The notes: generated by a model not told the origin, from the sequence alone. A stretch of DNA of 28,106 nt from Phaeoceros laevis (GCA_049999765.1 JBNGIQ010009371.1:90947-119052), one strand, 5' to 3'; shown: positions 18,026-27,835, numbered from the stretch's first letter. Numbers and translations are program-made.

Positions 18026-20248
18026 CTATTCTGTCTGTAGAGGCTCTAAAGGTATCTCTAGCACATATTGAGTGAAGCCAGGATTCGATATCCTCCACTT
18101 TCCCCAAGTCACAGCTTGTTCCTTGAATTTCGAAGCCTTCCCACAAGGAACTGCAAAAATCAGGCAATCCACCAGGCCACCATGCTTTCTGATGTCCCGT
18201 ACCATCCCATACTTCAAAGGGTGATGCTTTGCAATAGTCATTTGCAAACCAGTGCTTGGGCTGATAAACGCATCAAATGTTGAAAAATTCTTCTGCCTAG
18301 GTCTCAGATAGAAGTTCCCACTCTCTTTCAGCTTCACATGCAACTCCTCTGGGCTCATAAAAACTGTTTGACCTGTAGAAGCATACTCTTCGTCCCACTG
18401 TAAATCAAAGGCAAAGTCCTCAGATTCTCTCCTCCTTTACCAGAGAGTGACCTCACATGCAAATTTTTTTTCTGCTTTGAGGACATGGACCATGTACTTG
18501 TGAGCGAATGCCTCAAACAGCTGGCCAGCCAATGCAGAGGTACACCCATGTAGTTCCTAATAGTCTGAAGCACTTCACTTTCCTTGGCATCATAAAACCT
18601 CTCCAACACAGCATTAGCAACATATGTGGATGCAAATTTGATAGATGCTAGCTCATACGTCTTGTTTGGCTCCAAATGTAGGATCTTGCTGCTGACAATC
18701 TCTACTATAGCTGGATCACCCAAGTTCTTCATGGCTAGCTGCAATGTGTCGGCAAGCTGGATCACCCAAGTCCTTCATCGCTAGCTGCAATGTGTCGGCA
18801 GTGCATTGAGCAAGTGCTGCCACCCAAGTCCTATTGCCTAACAACATTTTTTGCTAATGAGAGAACATACCGAGCTGTTCCACCCCATTGTGCTACAAGA
18901 TTAAGCACAAGATCCTCTTCCACATGAAACATCAAATCATTTGCACACAAGAGTTCTACAGTGGTCCATAGCGCCATAAATCTGGTATGTCCACCAAATT
19001 TCTCATGTTCTCGGACAAGTCTATCCTCTTGATTCTTTGAAGACCTGAATACCACCAGCTTGACATTTGGGTAAAGCACTGGTTTATGACCATCCACAAA
19101 CATAGTGATAGGCCTATCCAGGTGAGATAAAGGGCATGTTCGAGGGCCTTCATGTACTCCCCAAATACCAAAAAGATACCTACTACCATAAATCTCCGTG
19201 TCCCATGCCAAAACAAATTGTTCCAAATCTCCTTTCTCTTTGTGCAGTTGAACCATCCTCCACATAAGATAGAAAGAAAAATAAGTTTTACCAGTTCCAG
19301 GTGTGCCTTTGATGGTTGTATCCAAAGGCCATTCAGGCATGTCCAAAAGCTCATCAGCCAACTGTTTGTAACATGAACGCACAAGCAGTACAGATCCAAA
19401 ACGCTGGTCACCTAACCGGAAAATACTATCTGGTAATCTCAAATATGTGTAATTCACCATCACCTTATCCACATCTTCCACAACATCATCCATACCTTCA
19501 TCTGAGCCACCCTCTTCCTAAGACCAATCACTTGCTGAAATGTCATACTCTCCCTTTACTTCCTGCACTTCGCCTGTAATTAGAGCATTCCAAAAATCGT
19601 GGATGGCCTTTGATGCCACATACCAACCACGCGAAGTTAGTTTGAGCCTCCCTAAACCAAGGATGCTATTTCTAAGGATTTGTGCTGCATCTTCCAAAGT
19701 TTCGGTTGCTTCAGCAACAGATACTACATGTTCAATCTCCTCTCTAGTTGGTTGGTGGCAACAATGCGTTCATGGAACATTTCCACATCTCTTTGACTCA
19801 AAATATTGCTCTCATACAGAGCTAGAACCCGATTCTGACCCTCCTCTGACAAATTCAGACTTGCAAGCTCGCTCTCATTGAACAGAGGGAAAGGCCAGCT
19901 TCGTTTAGTACCTGGCACTGGAGGGCTAGTACTGGAGGGCACCAGCCTCACTCTGCTCACAAGCTCCACGTTGATGTACAAGGGGTTCAACCCCTGAACT
20001 ACACAAGCTTCCATTAAATCGTTGTCGGATTCCAGAACCACCTCATCTCCATCTACGTCTTTGTAGGTCCATGCCAGTTGATCGTCCGGTATACTGGACG
20101 GTATACTGAACAAGTCCCGGACTCTGCCTTGCAGGTCAAGAAACGACACAACCGGGTCCTTCGAGTTGAAGGCAGGCAGAGGGAAACGCTTAACGCCACG
20201 CCTCGTCTTCGTACCGTCCTCGTACTTCACCTGCCAAAGGGTAGCCAT
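18026..20248 (-). pseudogene. PB1 - Crinkler/RHS-type NTPase - nuclease-like gene, broken
   Basis: Read from ATG 20248 downwards. Residues 5-97 form a PB1 domain, with a basic N-terminal strand (VKYEDGTKTRRGVKRF) and an acidic OPCA motif (YKDVDGDEVV..SDNDL). After a linker, 19493-18831 encodes a P-loop NTPase: Walker A GTPGTGKT, a Walker B-like PITMFVDG, then VVFRSSKN and WGGTARYVL. The tail contains FASTYVA, LFEAFAHKYM (another frame) and, at 18358-18026, FDAFISPSTGLQMTIAKHHP. That tail wording resembles the restriction-endonuclease-like end of Crinkler/RHS proteins. Breaks are a frameshift near 19740-19760, TAG at 19518-19520, a frameshift at a T6 run (18847-18852), a 46-bp duplication, a frameshift near 18520-18545 and TAA at 18437-18439. 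Known relatives are nuclear effectors or selfish nuclease genes, and a PB1 header is unusual. Introns cannot be fully excluded. Confidence 0.7.
18709..18800. repeat. 46-bp tandem duplication inside the Crinkler-like gene
   Basis: Units 18709-18754 and 18755-18800 differ at a few bases (for example ttcttcatgg versus tccttcatcg). The length is not a multiple of three, so the duplication shifts the reading frame. Confidence 0.9.
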
Positions 20249-20540
20249 GTCAGTACTTCATGCCGCCATCATCTCCACTTGCAAGCAACCAAAAGGAAAA
20301 AGAGAGGACTGCCATACTTTCACCACAGTTGCCATGTTGCGACATGCCTGCAAACCTGCACATTCAGAGCGCCGACTGGGTAATAAGTCGGCAAAAGGAG
20401 ACCATACGTAGTACATATGCCTAATAAACTTACTGATTTGGCAAAATCTCAGCTTTTGAGCGCAGCGCAGGAGCGATGGCTGCCGAAGCCATGGCTGCTG
20501 AAGCTATTGAGCCCAACCTACCTTTCGTTGGTTCTGTTTA

Positions 20541-20765
20541 ATGACCTGTTTGTTGGAACAATCACAGAACCCAGAACTGTGGAGCTGCCTTCCAGAAGTG
20601 CTGCTTGAGGCAGTCTTGCTTGTGTTGCCAGCCTCAAGCGAGGCTAGGTTTCGGGCCGTCTCCAAGGCGTGGCTCCAACTTCTGACATCCGAGTCCTTCC
20701 GGAAGCGCTCTGGAGAGCTGGCCTTCTGCCGCTACGAGTACATATGCACCAGCTGTTTCCCGTGA
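20541..20765 (+). pseudogene. F-box domain fragment
   Basis: The frame starts at ATG 20541. Residues 12-58 match an F-box: ELWSCLPEVLLEAVLLVLPA, then RFRAVSKAWLQLLTSESF. F-box proteins are substrate adaptors of SCF ubiquitin ligases and bind Skp1 through this domain. The frame closes at 20765 after 74 residues, and no kelch, LRR or FBA substrate domain can be read in the following kilobase. It is therefore a truncated gene, or a first exon whose continuation I could not find. It is divergently arranged with the PB1-Crinkler-like gene (start codons 292 bases apart). Confidence 0.5.
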
Positions 20766-21139
20766 TGCAGAGCCATGGCGACAACGCCAGCGACAGCGAA
20801 ACGTTCCGTATACATACCATCCTTTCCGAGAAAAACGAACGTTCTGTTGCATCTTAGGGCGGTTTCGCAGTCTTCCGGATCCGGTTCCTGGAAAAGAACC
20901 GGGACCGGAATCGGTACGTCCGCGTGATTAAAAAAGACATGAGTAACGAGGCACGGGCAACAGCCCGTCCATGACTTTTTGGAGTCGTCGAAACGCGAAC
21001 TCGATTTCGCGAACTCTGCATTTATTTGCACGGTTGCACCGCTCACGGCAAACTCAAGTTTGCCGGTGTGGCCGGTGGATGCACGGGTTGCCGGCCGTAT
21101 CCCGGAGCAGGAGCATGTAGACCTACCCAAAAACAGCCC
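20766..21139. other. Unresolved stretch between F-box and PPR relics
   Basis: Both strands have fairly long open frames (163 codons on minus across 20732-21223, without an ATG at its start), but no motif is recognised. It may be decayed F-box-gene sequence. Confidence 0.3.
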
Positions 21140-21530
21140 GTTTTTAGGAAACCCTCCAGCAGTCCCCTTTTGACAATCTGTGAGTGAGCTCCCTGTCCTT
21201 CTGTATGGCACCAGTGCTTGCACACGCCTTCACAAGGCAAGCAAAAGTAACATAGTCAGCCAAAATGAGGTCCCCCCTCCTCCATTTATCCATACACCAC
21301 AAGCGCCTCTTGGCCGAGTCCTTGCTGTGAATACCCAGCGATCAGGGTATCCATGTCACCACATTGTTTGTGTCCATGCTGTCAAAAACTTGGCGTGCAT
21401 CTTCCAGCTCACCACATTTTGCATACATGTCTACCAGGCAGGTGCCCACCACTACGTTATCCAGCAGTCCTCTTTTGACAAATTTGTCCATACACAACAA
21501 GCGCCTCTTGACCAGCCCACAGTGCATACA
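21140..21530 (-). pseudogene. PPR protein fragment, reverse orientation
   Basis: Minus-strand reading gives KFVKRGLLDNVVVGTCLVDM, then YAKCGELEDARQVFDSMDTN, then NVVTW at 21480-21345. In another frame it continues VKACASTGAIQK and HSQIVKRGLLEGF down to about 21140. These are PPR repeats in normal order for the minus strand, interrupted by a frameshift. Possible continuation upstream (MLQKSVKPDG near 21840) is too degraded to join. It is the sixth or seventh PPR relic in this window. Confidence 0.75.
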
Positions 21531-22638
21531 AGCGGCTACAAGCTCCTAGTGCTATGGCGTGCATTGCAGAAAGAGTGAGAACAAAATGCACAAGTTGACG
21601 AAGCGAGCGAGAAATCAACAAAAGTGACAACACCCAACGATAAAGGGGATCATGGCAGCATAGCACATGTTCCAAGCCAGGCCTATGCATGCAATTTTGT
21701 GGCCCAACTTCAGCATCAGCGTGTGCTTCTCCAGTAGTTGCAGACTCCTCACTGTCATATAGTGCGAATCCATGCTCTTCAAAAAACGCACATGCTGGGA
21801 AGAAGCGTGACACCATCCATCTGGCTTGACACTTTTCTGCAGCATGTGCACATACAGCAAAATTGCTTTAGCATTTACACACAGTGCAACCATAGCATAT
21901 GCACATACACCAGCAAAGGTCTGGGTGATTTGCACATACAGCAAACAATAATGCTGGAGGGACCCTGGATTCAGCTTTCAGCTTCCATGCATCAGGCTTT
22001 CAACTTCCATGTCGAAAGAGAAAAGCAAACTCAGCATAAAAGTATAGCCCAGAAGCCTGACCAGACTGGTAGGAGCTTGCCCCCATCTTTGCCAAGGTAG
22101 CACAAGGTCTGACACCTCCCTGGCTCATGCTTCCACCAAGACGGTAGCATCATACATGCCACAGCTGAGCCTATCCTGCCCAAGTGATGAGGGCAAGCAC
22201 CACGCTAGCTCATTTAAGGAAGACATCCCGGTTGGTGTCAAAGAAATTGGCCTCCACACCAGTGTAGGACTCTGCTGAAAGGTCACAGTTTGGAGGTGAA
22301 TTTAATCTGCTGTGTGCTCATGCTGATGCTGAAGGTCCCCTTGGCGCGACTATCAGGATGATGAAGCTGAAGCCCTCGCGAGGAAGAAGCTTGTCCAGAG
22401 GTACTGTTTCTTTTCACCTTTGAAGAGAACAGCTTCATGAATAAAACAAAAGTTCAAATTTGCCAGTTCCTTCAGTCAATCCCGATGACGCAAAGAGCCT
22501 GCTATTCAAAACGGGCTGGCAGCTTGCTCCTGAACACCCATGGGTGCATCAGATCCCCAGTGCCTCCTCCACCATCATCAATTTGATCTCAATCTCGCAA
22601 CTTGGCAACAATCAGGCAGGCCTAATCTTCGGGAACCT
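21531..22638. other. Intergenic, with faint PPR-like traces
   Basis: Minus strand near 21800-21850 gives MLQKSVKPDG, a PPR-like phrase. The phrase gcacatacagcaaa is duplicated (near 21849 and 21929). At 22355-22400 a short plus-strand run (DYQDDEAEALARKKLVQR) ends at a donor-like gag/gtactg, but no upstream frame supports an exon. Confidence 0.35.
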
Positions 22639-22736
22639 CGCGAGCTTGCTACCAGTAAGCCTCAGGGCTGGCACCTACGACCAGGCACCTACAGCTCAAA
22701 AGTCGTTAGCCGCGAGCTTGCTACCGGCAAGCCTCA
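22639..22736. repeat. Two 26-bp direct repeats
   Basis: cgcgagcttgctacc, then two variable bases, then aagcctca occurs at 22639-22664 and 22711-22736, 72 bp apart start to start. Confidence 0.8.
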
Positions 22737-22872
22737 CCAAGAGCGACCGGCGTCGACACCCATGGTTAGCCCTCGAGGCCACGGCGGGCGTTCCCGTCCG
22801 CCGTGGCTGACTAAACCCTAACGGAACCCTAAAAGTCTGCCACGCAAGCTCCCTCCCGTTCGACGGGTCCGC

Positions 22873-23352
22873 TTTGCGCATTTCGTACACCTGCATGCCA
22901 AACGACATGGTTTTCACGGCGTCCTTCTTCATTGGGCCGTCCGAAATGGCGCGTTTTCTCTCTACTGGCGTTTGCGCAAATAGTAGTCCCCCTAGCCCTC
23001 CCTTCCTTGAAGGCCTTACCGCAGCGCAGGTCGCCCAACATTGCTGCAAGCCATATCCAACTCCACCTCCTCGGCGACCTCCTCCACCGGCGCACACCCC
23101 TCCTCCTCTGGCCTCCGGGGGCCTCCGGGTTATGGGTTAACCTGACTCCCCAGCTGGCAACCCACGTCACTGTCCGTTTTGCCACGTTGGTCGGCAGTTC
23201 CTGGTTTCCGTTTTGCGCATACAGTACACCGGAAAGCGCTAGGCGTCCGATCTGCCCACGCACTGTTCACCAGTTACCGTTTTCGTACCGACACCTGCGC
23301 CGTCCGAAACGGCGCAAACGAGCGTTTAGTGCGTTTGCGCAAATAGTACACC
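22873..23352. repeat. Dispersed array of a tttgcgca...gtacacc motif, four copies
   Basis: tttgcgcaaatagtacacc at 23334-23352 has relatives at 22873-22891 (tttgcgcatttcgtacacc), 22971-22990 (tttgcgcaaatagtagtccc) and 23212-23230 (tttgcgcatacagtacacc). A companion phrase, ccgtccgaaaYggcgc, occurs at about 22937-22952 and 23299-23314. The copies share one orientation and lie in GC-rich DNA. It could be an old, diverged tandem or transposon-derived repeat. Confidence 0.7.
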
Positions 23353-23569
23353 CTAGCCAGTGTTTGTGAACACACGTCAAATCTTCCATTTCACTGGACG
23401 GAAAAAAGAATCTCCAGCTTATGTTACACGCGCAGACAAAGCTTTATCGGAATTGTCAGGGCCAAGTGGTCATCGACCACCTACCCTTCAGATTCCACAG
23501 TAAGTGATAACCAAAACCCCAAGATAAATGTACGGTAGCCTACAGCGAGCCTGGACCCAGTGCTACTAA

Positions 23570-24378
23570 CTAGTACTTGCGCCGAAGACGATGGGCAGCA
23601 AGTATTGTGGAGATGGCCAACGCAATCCACCCGATGTAACTGCATAGCAGCGCGCCAGCAATTTTATAACAGAAGTGACGAAACTTTGACGACCCGCATA
23701 TCGGCTGCCACTGCAAATGATCGTCCCCTCGGTATCCCAGGTATGCTAGAGTAGTTGCTGAGCTTGCGGCGGAAATGAGGATACTAGCCGCGATCTGGAC
23801 AGCCACCGCCAAGACACGAGTGTCAGTTCCACGAGAAACAATGTCGGAAAGCCAACTTGCGGATCGAAAAAAAAATATCAGGAGCTTACAAAATCGAAAA
23901 AGACGAGGATGGTCGACCCGTGCTTGTTACAGCAAGTTAGAATGGTCATCGACAAGGAGTAGCCGGCTATAGCTGCATTCGCAGCAAGGAAGTACCTGCG
24001 TGCCACCGACAAGAGTGGATGAGGGACAAGCCATTATGCTCAGGACTCTTCTCGCAGAGTAAGAGGGAACACCCTGTAAATGAGTGCATGGGGTAACCAG
24101 AAAACTCACTTGAAGGGGTCCGCATACTGCCACTTTGCCCATGCTGGGACAAAGACTCCACGGGCAACCTGAACCCTCTTCTGCTGATTCGACTTGAGAA
24201 GCACGATGATCGCTGCAACCGTGGCCAAAAGGGCCAGAATCCTGAGGAAGGAGTCAAATGCCCTGGCAACCTTGGATGTGCCTCTCGACTTCACCGCATG
24301 GTCATGTGCAGGGTAGGCACTGTGGTGGTCACCCTTGGTGGCCAGGGGCTCAGCTCCCCTCTCCTCGTCCCTATGCAT
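23570..24378 (-). CDS. CASP-like protein (CASPL), three exons, 199 aa
   Basis: Exons on the minus strand are 24378-24110, 23995-23890 and 23794-23570. Intron 1 (114 bp) begins gtgagt and ends cgcag; intron 2 (95 bp) begins gtaagc and ends gtccag. The joined length is exactly 600 bases, ending at TAG 23570-23572. ATG 24378 is preceded by an in-frame TAA. The product has a polar N-terminus (1-40) and four hydrophobic helices (about 44-63, 90-111, 117-142 and 169-191). It keeps the family's conserved Arg in helix 1 (SFLRILAL, R46) and Asp in helix 3 (VFFDF, D124). It also has the loop signature AYLGYRGDDHLQW and C158...C167. CASP-family proteins (MARVEL-related, DUF588) form plasma-membrane scaffolds, best known for guiding Casparian strip lignin. 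The subgroup is unresolved. Length and topology are normal, so the gene appears functional. Confidence 0.9.
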
Positions 24379-25747
24379 CTTCAATTACTACACAAATTCT
24401 TCCGTTCCCGTACTACACAACCTGTCACACATTTCCCCTGCTTGTTAGTCTCTTCCTCTCAAACACCAAATCCACTGCGCAAACCCTGCTTTCTAATCTA
24501 AGCAAGGAACCAGCAACGAACAGCTTAAGCATATGAAGCAGGCACGGAATCCAGCTTCAAGCAGGCTAATAAGACCGCGGCTCTAAGTGCCTGCTGCCAC
24601 CAGACTCCGGACGGACAACAAAAATCCAGCGGTTCCAATCCAAGGCTTCAAGCAACACAAAAACGAAACCACCGCCATTCCCCCATGTGCAGATGCATGC
24701 TCAAGCAACCGCTCAACACCTGTTACCTAGACCTCCCTCGGAGGAGAGGACTCCTCTACGGATGAGAGCCCCCGCGACCAAACATTCATGCACCTTCCGC
24801 AAACACAAGCATTGAGCTCATTTATCACAAATCCAACTACCTCGCACCGTGCTCTCTGCAGCTCCACTACCAGTACTCGAGTACTTCCACGCCGGATGAC
24901 TGCCTCGGAGGAAAAGCAGCTCCTTTCCGCACAACAACCGCACCAAGTCCCTCTCTCAATTCCGCCCCGGCAAGACACCTCTCCTTTCCACTCCTCAGCT
25001 GCTGCTTGCTGATTGCCGGCGTAGTACTGGATGGAGGACTGTGCCCTGCCGGCTCTTAAAGCAATCAACCTCTCGGGGCTGAGGCGTGTGAAAGGAGAGT
25101 TGCTTCCACCAAGCAGCGGCACCGTCTGCAAGCCTGGCTATCCGAGCTGGCCAGAGCCAAGCATCTGCTCCGTTGGTGTCTCTCTCGTGGATGTGTCTGA
25201 CACCTGCCCTGCTTGCGGCTTCTTGCTTCTCGCGCCATCCCGTCTTTAAGAGCCATCTGCCAATGATGCACGCGCTCTTTCTCTCGGCTGGATCTTTCTG
25301 CCCCTTACAGTAATGGTCGTGGTGGAAGAAGACCAGCAGGTAGGAGATTTACACGTTTCACACGAGTCCAGCAGTTGGAAACGAGAGAGCGTGTTGGTCT
25401 CGTTTGCCTGTGTGAACCATTATTATTATCCCATGCAGACAACGGCTTGACCGGTGCGGTGACTCATGTTGACGCGTGTAGCTGCCGTTCACGGGCTGTT
25501 GCGTCACTTGCGAGCCAGTTGCTATTTTTAACAAATTAAAAATCCTATCCTGCGTGTATGAAACGGGCAGATAAGTGCCAGGAAGGGACAGCAGTGTCAC
25601 AGCATCGCAGTTCGCATTAGTGTACCTTACTCATGCGTCATCAGGAAGTCTAGCCAGATAGACTTCTGTGGACACCGAGCTTCTTGCGTGATATCCGGGA
25701 CCGGTCAAAGGTTCCACGATGATACGGTCTAGAGAGAGAGAAAGGAC
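24379..25747. other. CASPL upstream region
   Basis: No supported gene. It presumably contains the CASPL promoter and 5' leader (minus strand). A 134-codon minus frame (24727-25131) and a 72-codon plus frame (25031-25249) lack recognisable motifs. Nothing else was identified. Confidence 0.4.
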
Positions 25748-25751
25748 AAAA
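25748..25751 (-). terminator. RNA polymerase III terminator (TTTT on the minus strand)
   Basis: An A4 run on the plus strand gives TTTT 22 bases downstream of the tRNA-Pro 3' end, as expected for Pol III termination. Confidence 0.6.
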
Positions 25752-25772
25752 CATCGGGTACGTTATCTGAGA

Positions 25773-25844
25773 GGGGCATTGCGAGAATCGAACTCGCGAC
25801 CTCTTGCACCCTAAGCAAGAATCATACCACTAGACCAAATGCCC
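25773..25844 (-). tRNA. tRNA-Pro (anticodon AGG)
   Basis: The 72-nt cloverleaf is complete: acceptor stem GGGCATT/AATGCCC, discriminator C, D-arm TCTAGTGGTATGA, anticodon stem CTTGC/GCAAG with loop TTAGGGT (AGG at positions 34-36), and T-arm GCGAG-TTCGATT-CTCGC. The B-box GGTCGCGAGTTCGATTC-type sequence is intact. CCA is not encoded, as is normal for a eukaryotic nuclear gene. It decodes CCU and, after A34 to inosine editing, CCC and CCA. Confidence 0.95.
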
Positions 25845-26142
25845 AACCATGCCTTCGTAGCTAAAACTGCAAATTTAACCTCAAAAAACGAAAGAGGTGT
25901 ATTTAGGGCGAAATATACAAGTTGTTGAGTGAGAGATGTGAGATCACGAAGATTTGTAGGTCTGGTTAATAATTTATCAACAATATCCGCTTGTACAGAA
26001 GTCCAGCAAAATTCACGATCTAATCAAAACATGCAATACATCACAAGGCTGAACTTGGAAGCAGCCACGTTCGTATGTATACATCAAAGAATAGCTAGTT
26101 AGCATGACATAAGAGGTGGAATATTTTAAAAATACAAGGTGG
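25845..26142. other. Intergenic, AT-rich
   Basis: No gene recognised; probably 3' flank of the protease-like gene. Confidence 0.5.
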
Positions 26143-27645
26143 TTAATTAGGCAAGTTCCACATGCTACAATATCTATTGTCAAAGTGGAGGAGAGAGTTC
26201 TCCAAGTCATATGCAACTTGGAAATTCTGTTGGAAATAGCTTCCTAAAATAGATATCTGTTGCCCCTTTTCTGCTGGCAAAATTGCAAGACAAATTATAT
26301 TTGGACCACCTAGTATGTATGTATTAGTAACTGGAGCTCGCCAATTTGCACCCTCAAAATTTAAAGTAATGACAGGGAGAGATATCCGTACATATCCTGT
26401 GACGTTGAAACAAACATCCAAACCTAAGGTGGAAAGGTTAGCTGGTGGATAGCTGACCAAGTCCTGTATTGTTGCTATGAGTGGTTGGTAAGCACTCTCA
26501 ACAAGGACTGTGAAAGGGGCTACTGTACTGATTATAGTGTTTCCTCTTGGTCCAGTGTCAAATACATCTTGTGGCATAGATACACGCAAACCATTCACTT
26601 TTATACCTTGTAAAGAAAGAAGATGAAAGTTTCGCAACACTGGATCAATAGTCACAATCAAAGGTGTGGATTGTGGAACTGAAATGTTAGGTCTGGTTAT
26701 TTCTCCATAGATAGTATTATTTAAGTCTGCATCATCACCAAGTATTAGGGGACTTTTGTATCCTTGGAGACTAACGACCATAGGTACCAAACAATACGAA
26801 AACTTTGTAGTGCTCAATTGTGTGATGAATGAATGTTGGCCCCTAGAAAGTCCAAGAAATCCAGATGCTCCAAATAATTGGTTTGTGTTGTTGCATGTGC
26901 AACCCAATAAAAGGTTGGAAACTAAAAATGTTCCAACTGTTTTACGAAGTTCTACTGCATCCATGATATATTGTCCTTGTTGAGAACCAAACTCAAACAA
27001 ACAGGGAGAACTCGGATCTGTGCAATTTGGTTCCACTCCTGCTAGATATTGTAGGTTCTGGCATAAAGTAGTTTTACAATCCACTTCCTCAGAAGTACTA
27101 GACTGTCCGAAGTTGAATGTATGATTACGTTGGTTTGCACTAGGGCACCTAGTCCCATCCTGACACTGAGTTGTGATAAAGTCACTTGTCACATCTACAA
27201 CCAAGTCCACTTCTTGTAGCGGAGTTCCAAATTTTAGTCGTGTTATGTAAACTGGAGAAGAGTAATTGACAAAAGAAAAATAACCCGAGGTAATCGGTGC
27301 GGTCGAGAAGTGATGCAAAGAAATCGTGGACTTGTCTGAAAATATGTTCTCATAGTCATTCTCAATAAGATGTTGTAATGCATAACCAAGGTTGTTGGAT
27401 GGCTTACTATCCACATCCTTTTTCCATGTTCCCTTTACTGAAAGAAATTCAGGATATTGTTTCTTATCTTCCTCTGCCTCATCAACTTGCATTTCAAGCA
27501 CTAGAGTGGATGCACTTGTATCGCCAAGTTGAACACGCGACCACGTTTGAACATGGATGTCAAAGTTATCAATCAATTGCCCGTTCACCATAAGGTTAAA
27601 AAGGATACCAAGCAAAATTACAAATAGCTTCCACTTCATGTTCAT
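26143..27645 (-). CDS. Nepenthesin-type aspartic protease homologue with altered active site (500 aa)
   Basis: The frame is open to a stop at 26143. ATG 27645 is chosen because MNMKWKLFVILLGILFNLMV (1-20) is a good signal peptide; ATG 27735 is a longer alternative. A propeptide-like region (about 24-130) precedes a pepsin-fold body: VYITRLKFGTPLQEVDLVVD (132-151), a nepenthesin-type cysteine-rich insert (161-215), FGASGFLGLSRGQHSFITQL, FSYCLVP and the C-terminal ILGSYFQQNFQVAYDLEN. The first catalytic motif, normally DTGS, is D151-V-T-S. The second, normally IIDSGT, is I371-I-S-T-V-A, so the second catalytic Asp is missing (Ser373). The flap Tyr-Gly-Asp-Gly motif is also absent (FGSQQGQY). 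Many N-glycosylation sequons (NYS, NHT, NCT, NNT, NIS, NLS, NVT) suit a secreted protein. It is probably a non-catalytic homologue, perhaps an inhibitor or receptor-like binder. Confidence 0.85.
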   Translation of the reverse strand: MNMKWKLFVILLGILFNLMVNGQLIDNFDIHVQTWSRVQLGDTSASTLVLEMQVDEAEEDKKQYPEFLSVKGTWKKDVDSKPSNNLGYALQHLIENDYENIFSDKSTISLHHFSTAPITSGYFSFVNYSSPVYITRLKFGTPLQEVDLVVDVTSDFITTQCQDGTRCPSANQRNHTFNFGQSSTSEEVDCKTTLCQNLQYLAGVEPNCTDPSSPCLFEFGSQQGQYIMDAVELRKTVGTFLVSNLLLGCTCNNTNQLFGASGFLGLSRGQHSFITQLSTTKFSYCLVPMVVSLQGYKSPLILGDDADLNNTIYGEITRPNISVPQSTPLIVTIDPVLRNFHLLSLQGIKVNGLRVSMPQDVFDTGPRGNTIISTVAPFTVLVESAYQPLIATIQDLVSYPPANLSTLGLDVCFNVTGYVRISLPVITLNFEGANWRAPVTNTYILGGPNIICLAILPAEKGQQISILGSYFQQNFQVAYDLENSLLHFDNRYCSMWNLPN

Positions 27646-27835
27646 AGTGACTAGAATGACAAGAGAGAAAAAACTCTTTGTGACAATAAGTGTATTGGAA
27701 AGTGTCCTACCTTTGCAACACAGTTCGCAGCCCATGGGGCAAAAGAGGCCCGGATTTATTATTTGCAAAATAATTTTCCCACATTATACATCAATTGTAT
27801 AGCTTGTGATCTGAGCATATTTGTCTAACCATATT

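Noticed and set aside
18026-20248. Introns instead of frameshifts in the Crinkler-like gene
   Set aside because: The frame changes occur over gaps too short for introns and two stops are followed by in-frame coding sequence. Introns elsewhere in the gene are not excluded.
20732-21223. 163-codon minus-strand open frame
   Set aside because: No ATG at the start. The first part overlaps PPR relic sequence in a different frame and the rest has no recognisable motif.
22813-22821. Telo-box aaaccctaa
   Set aside because: It matches the plant promoter motif but there is no gene start nearby on the appropriate side; a 9-mer is expected by chance.
24727-25131. 134-codon minus-strand frame upstream of CASPL
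   Set aside because: Composition and motif content look non-coding; it lies where the CASPL leader and promoter are expected.
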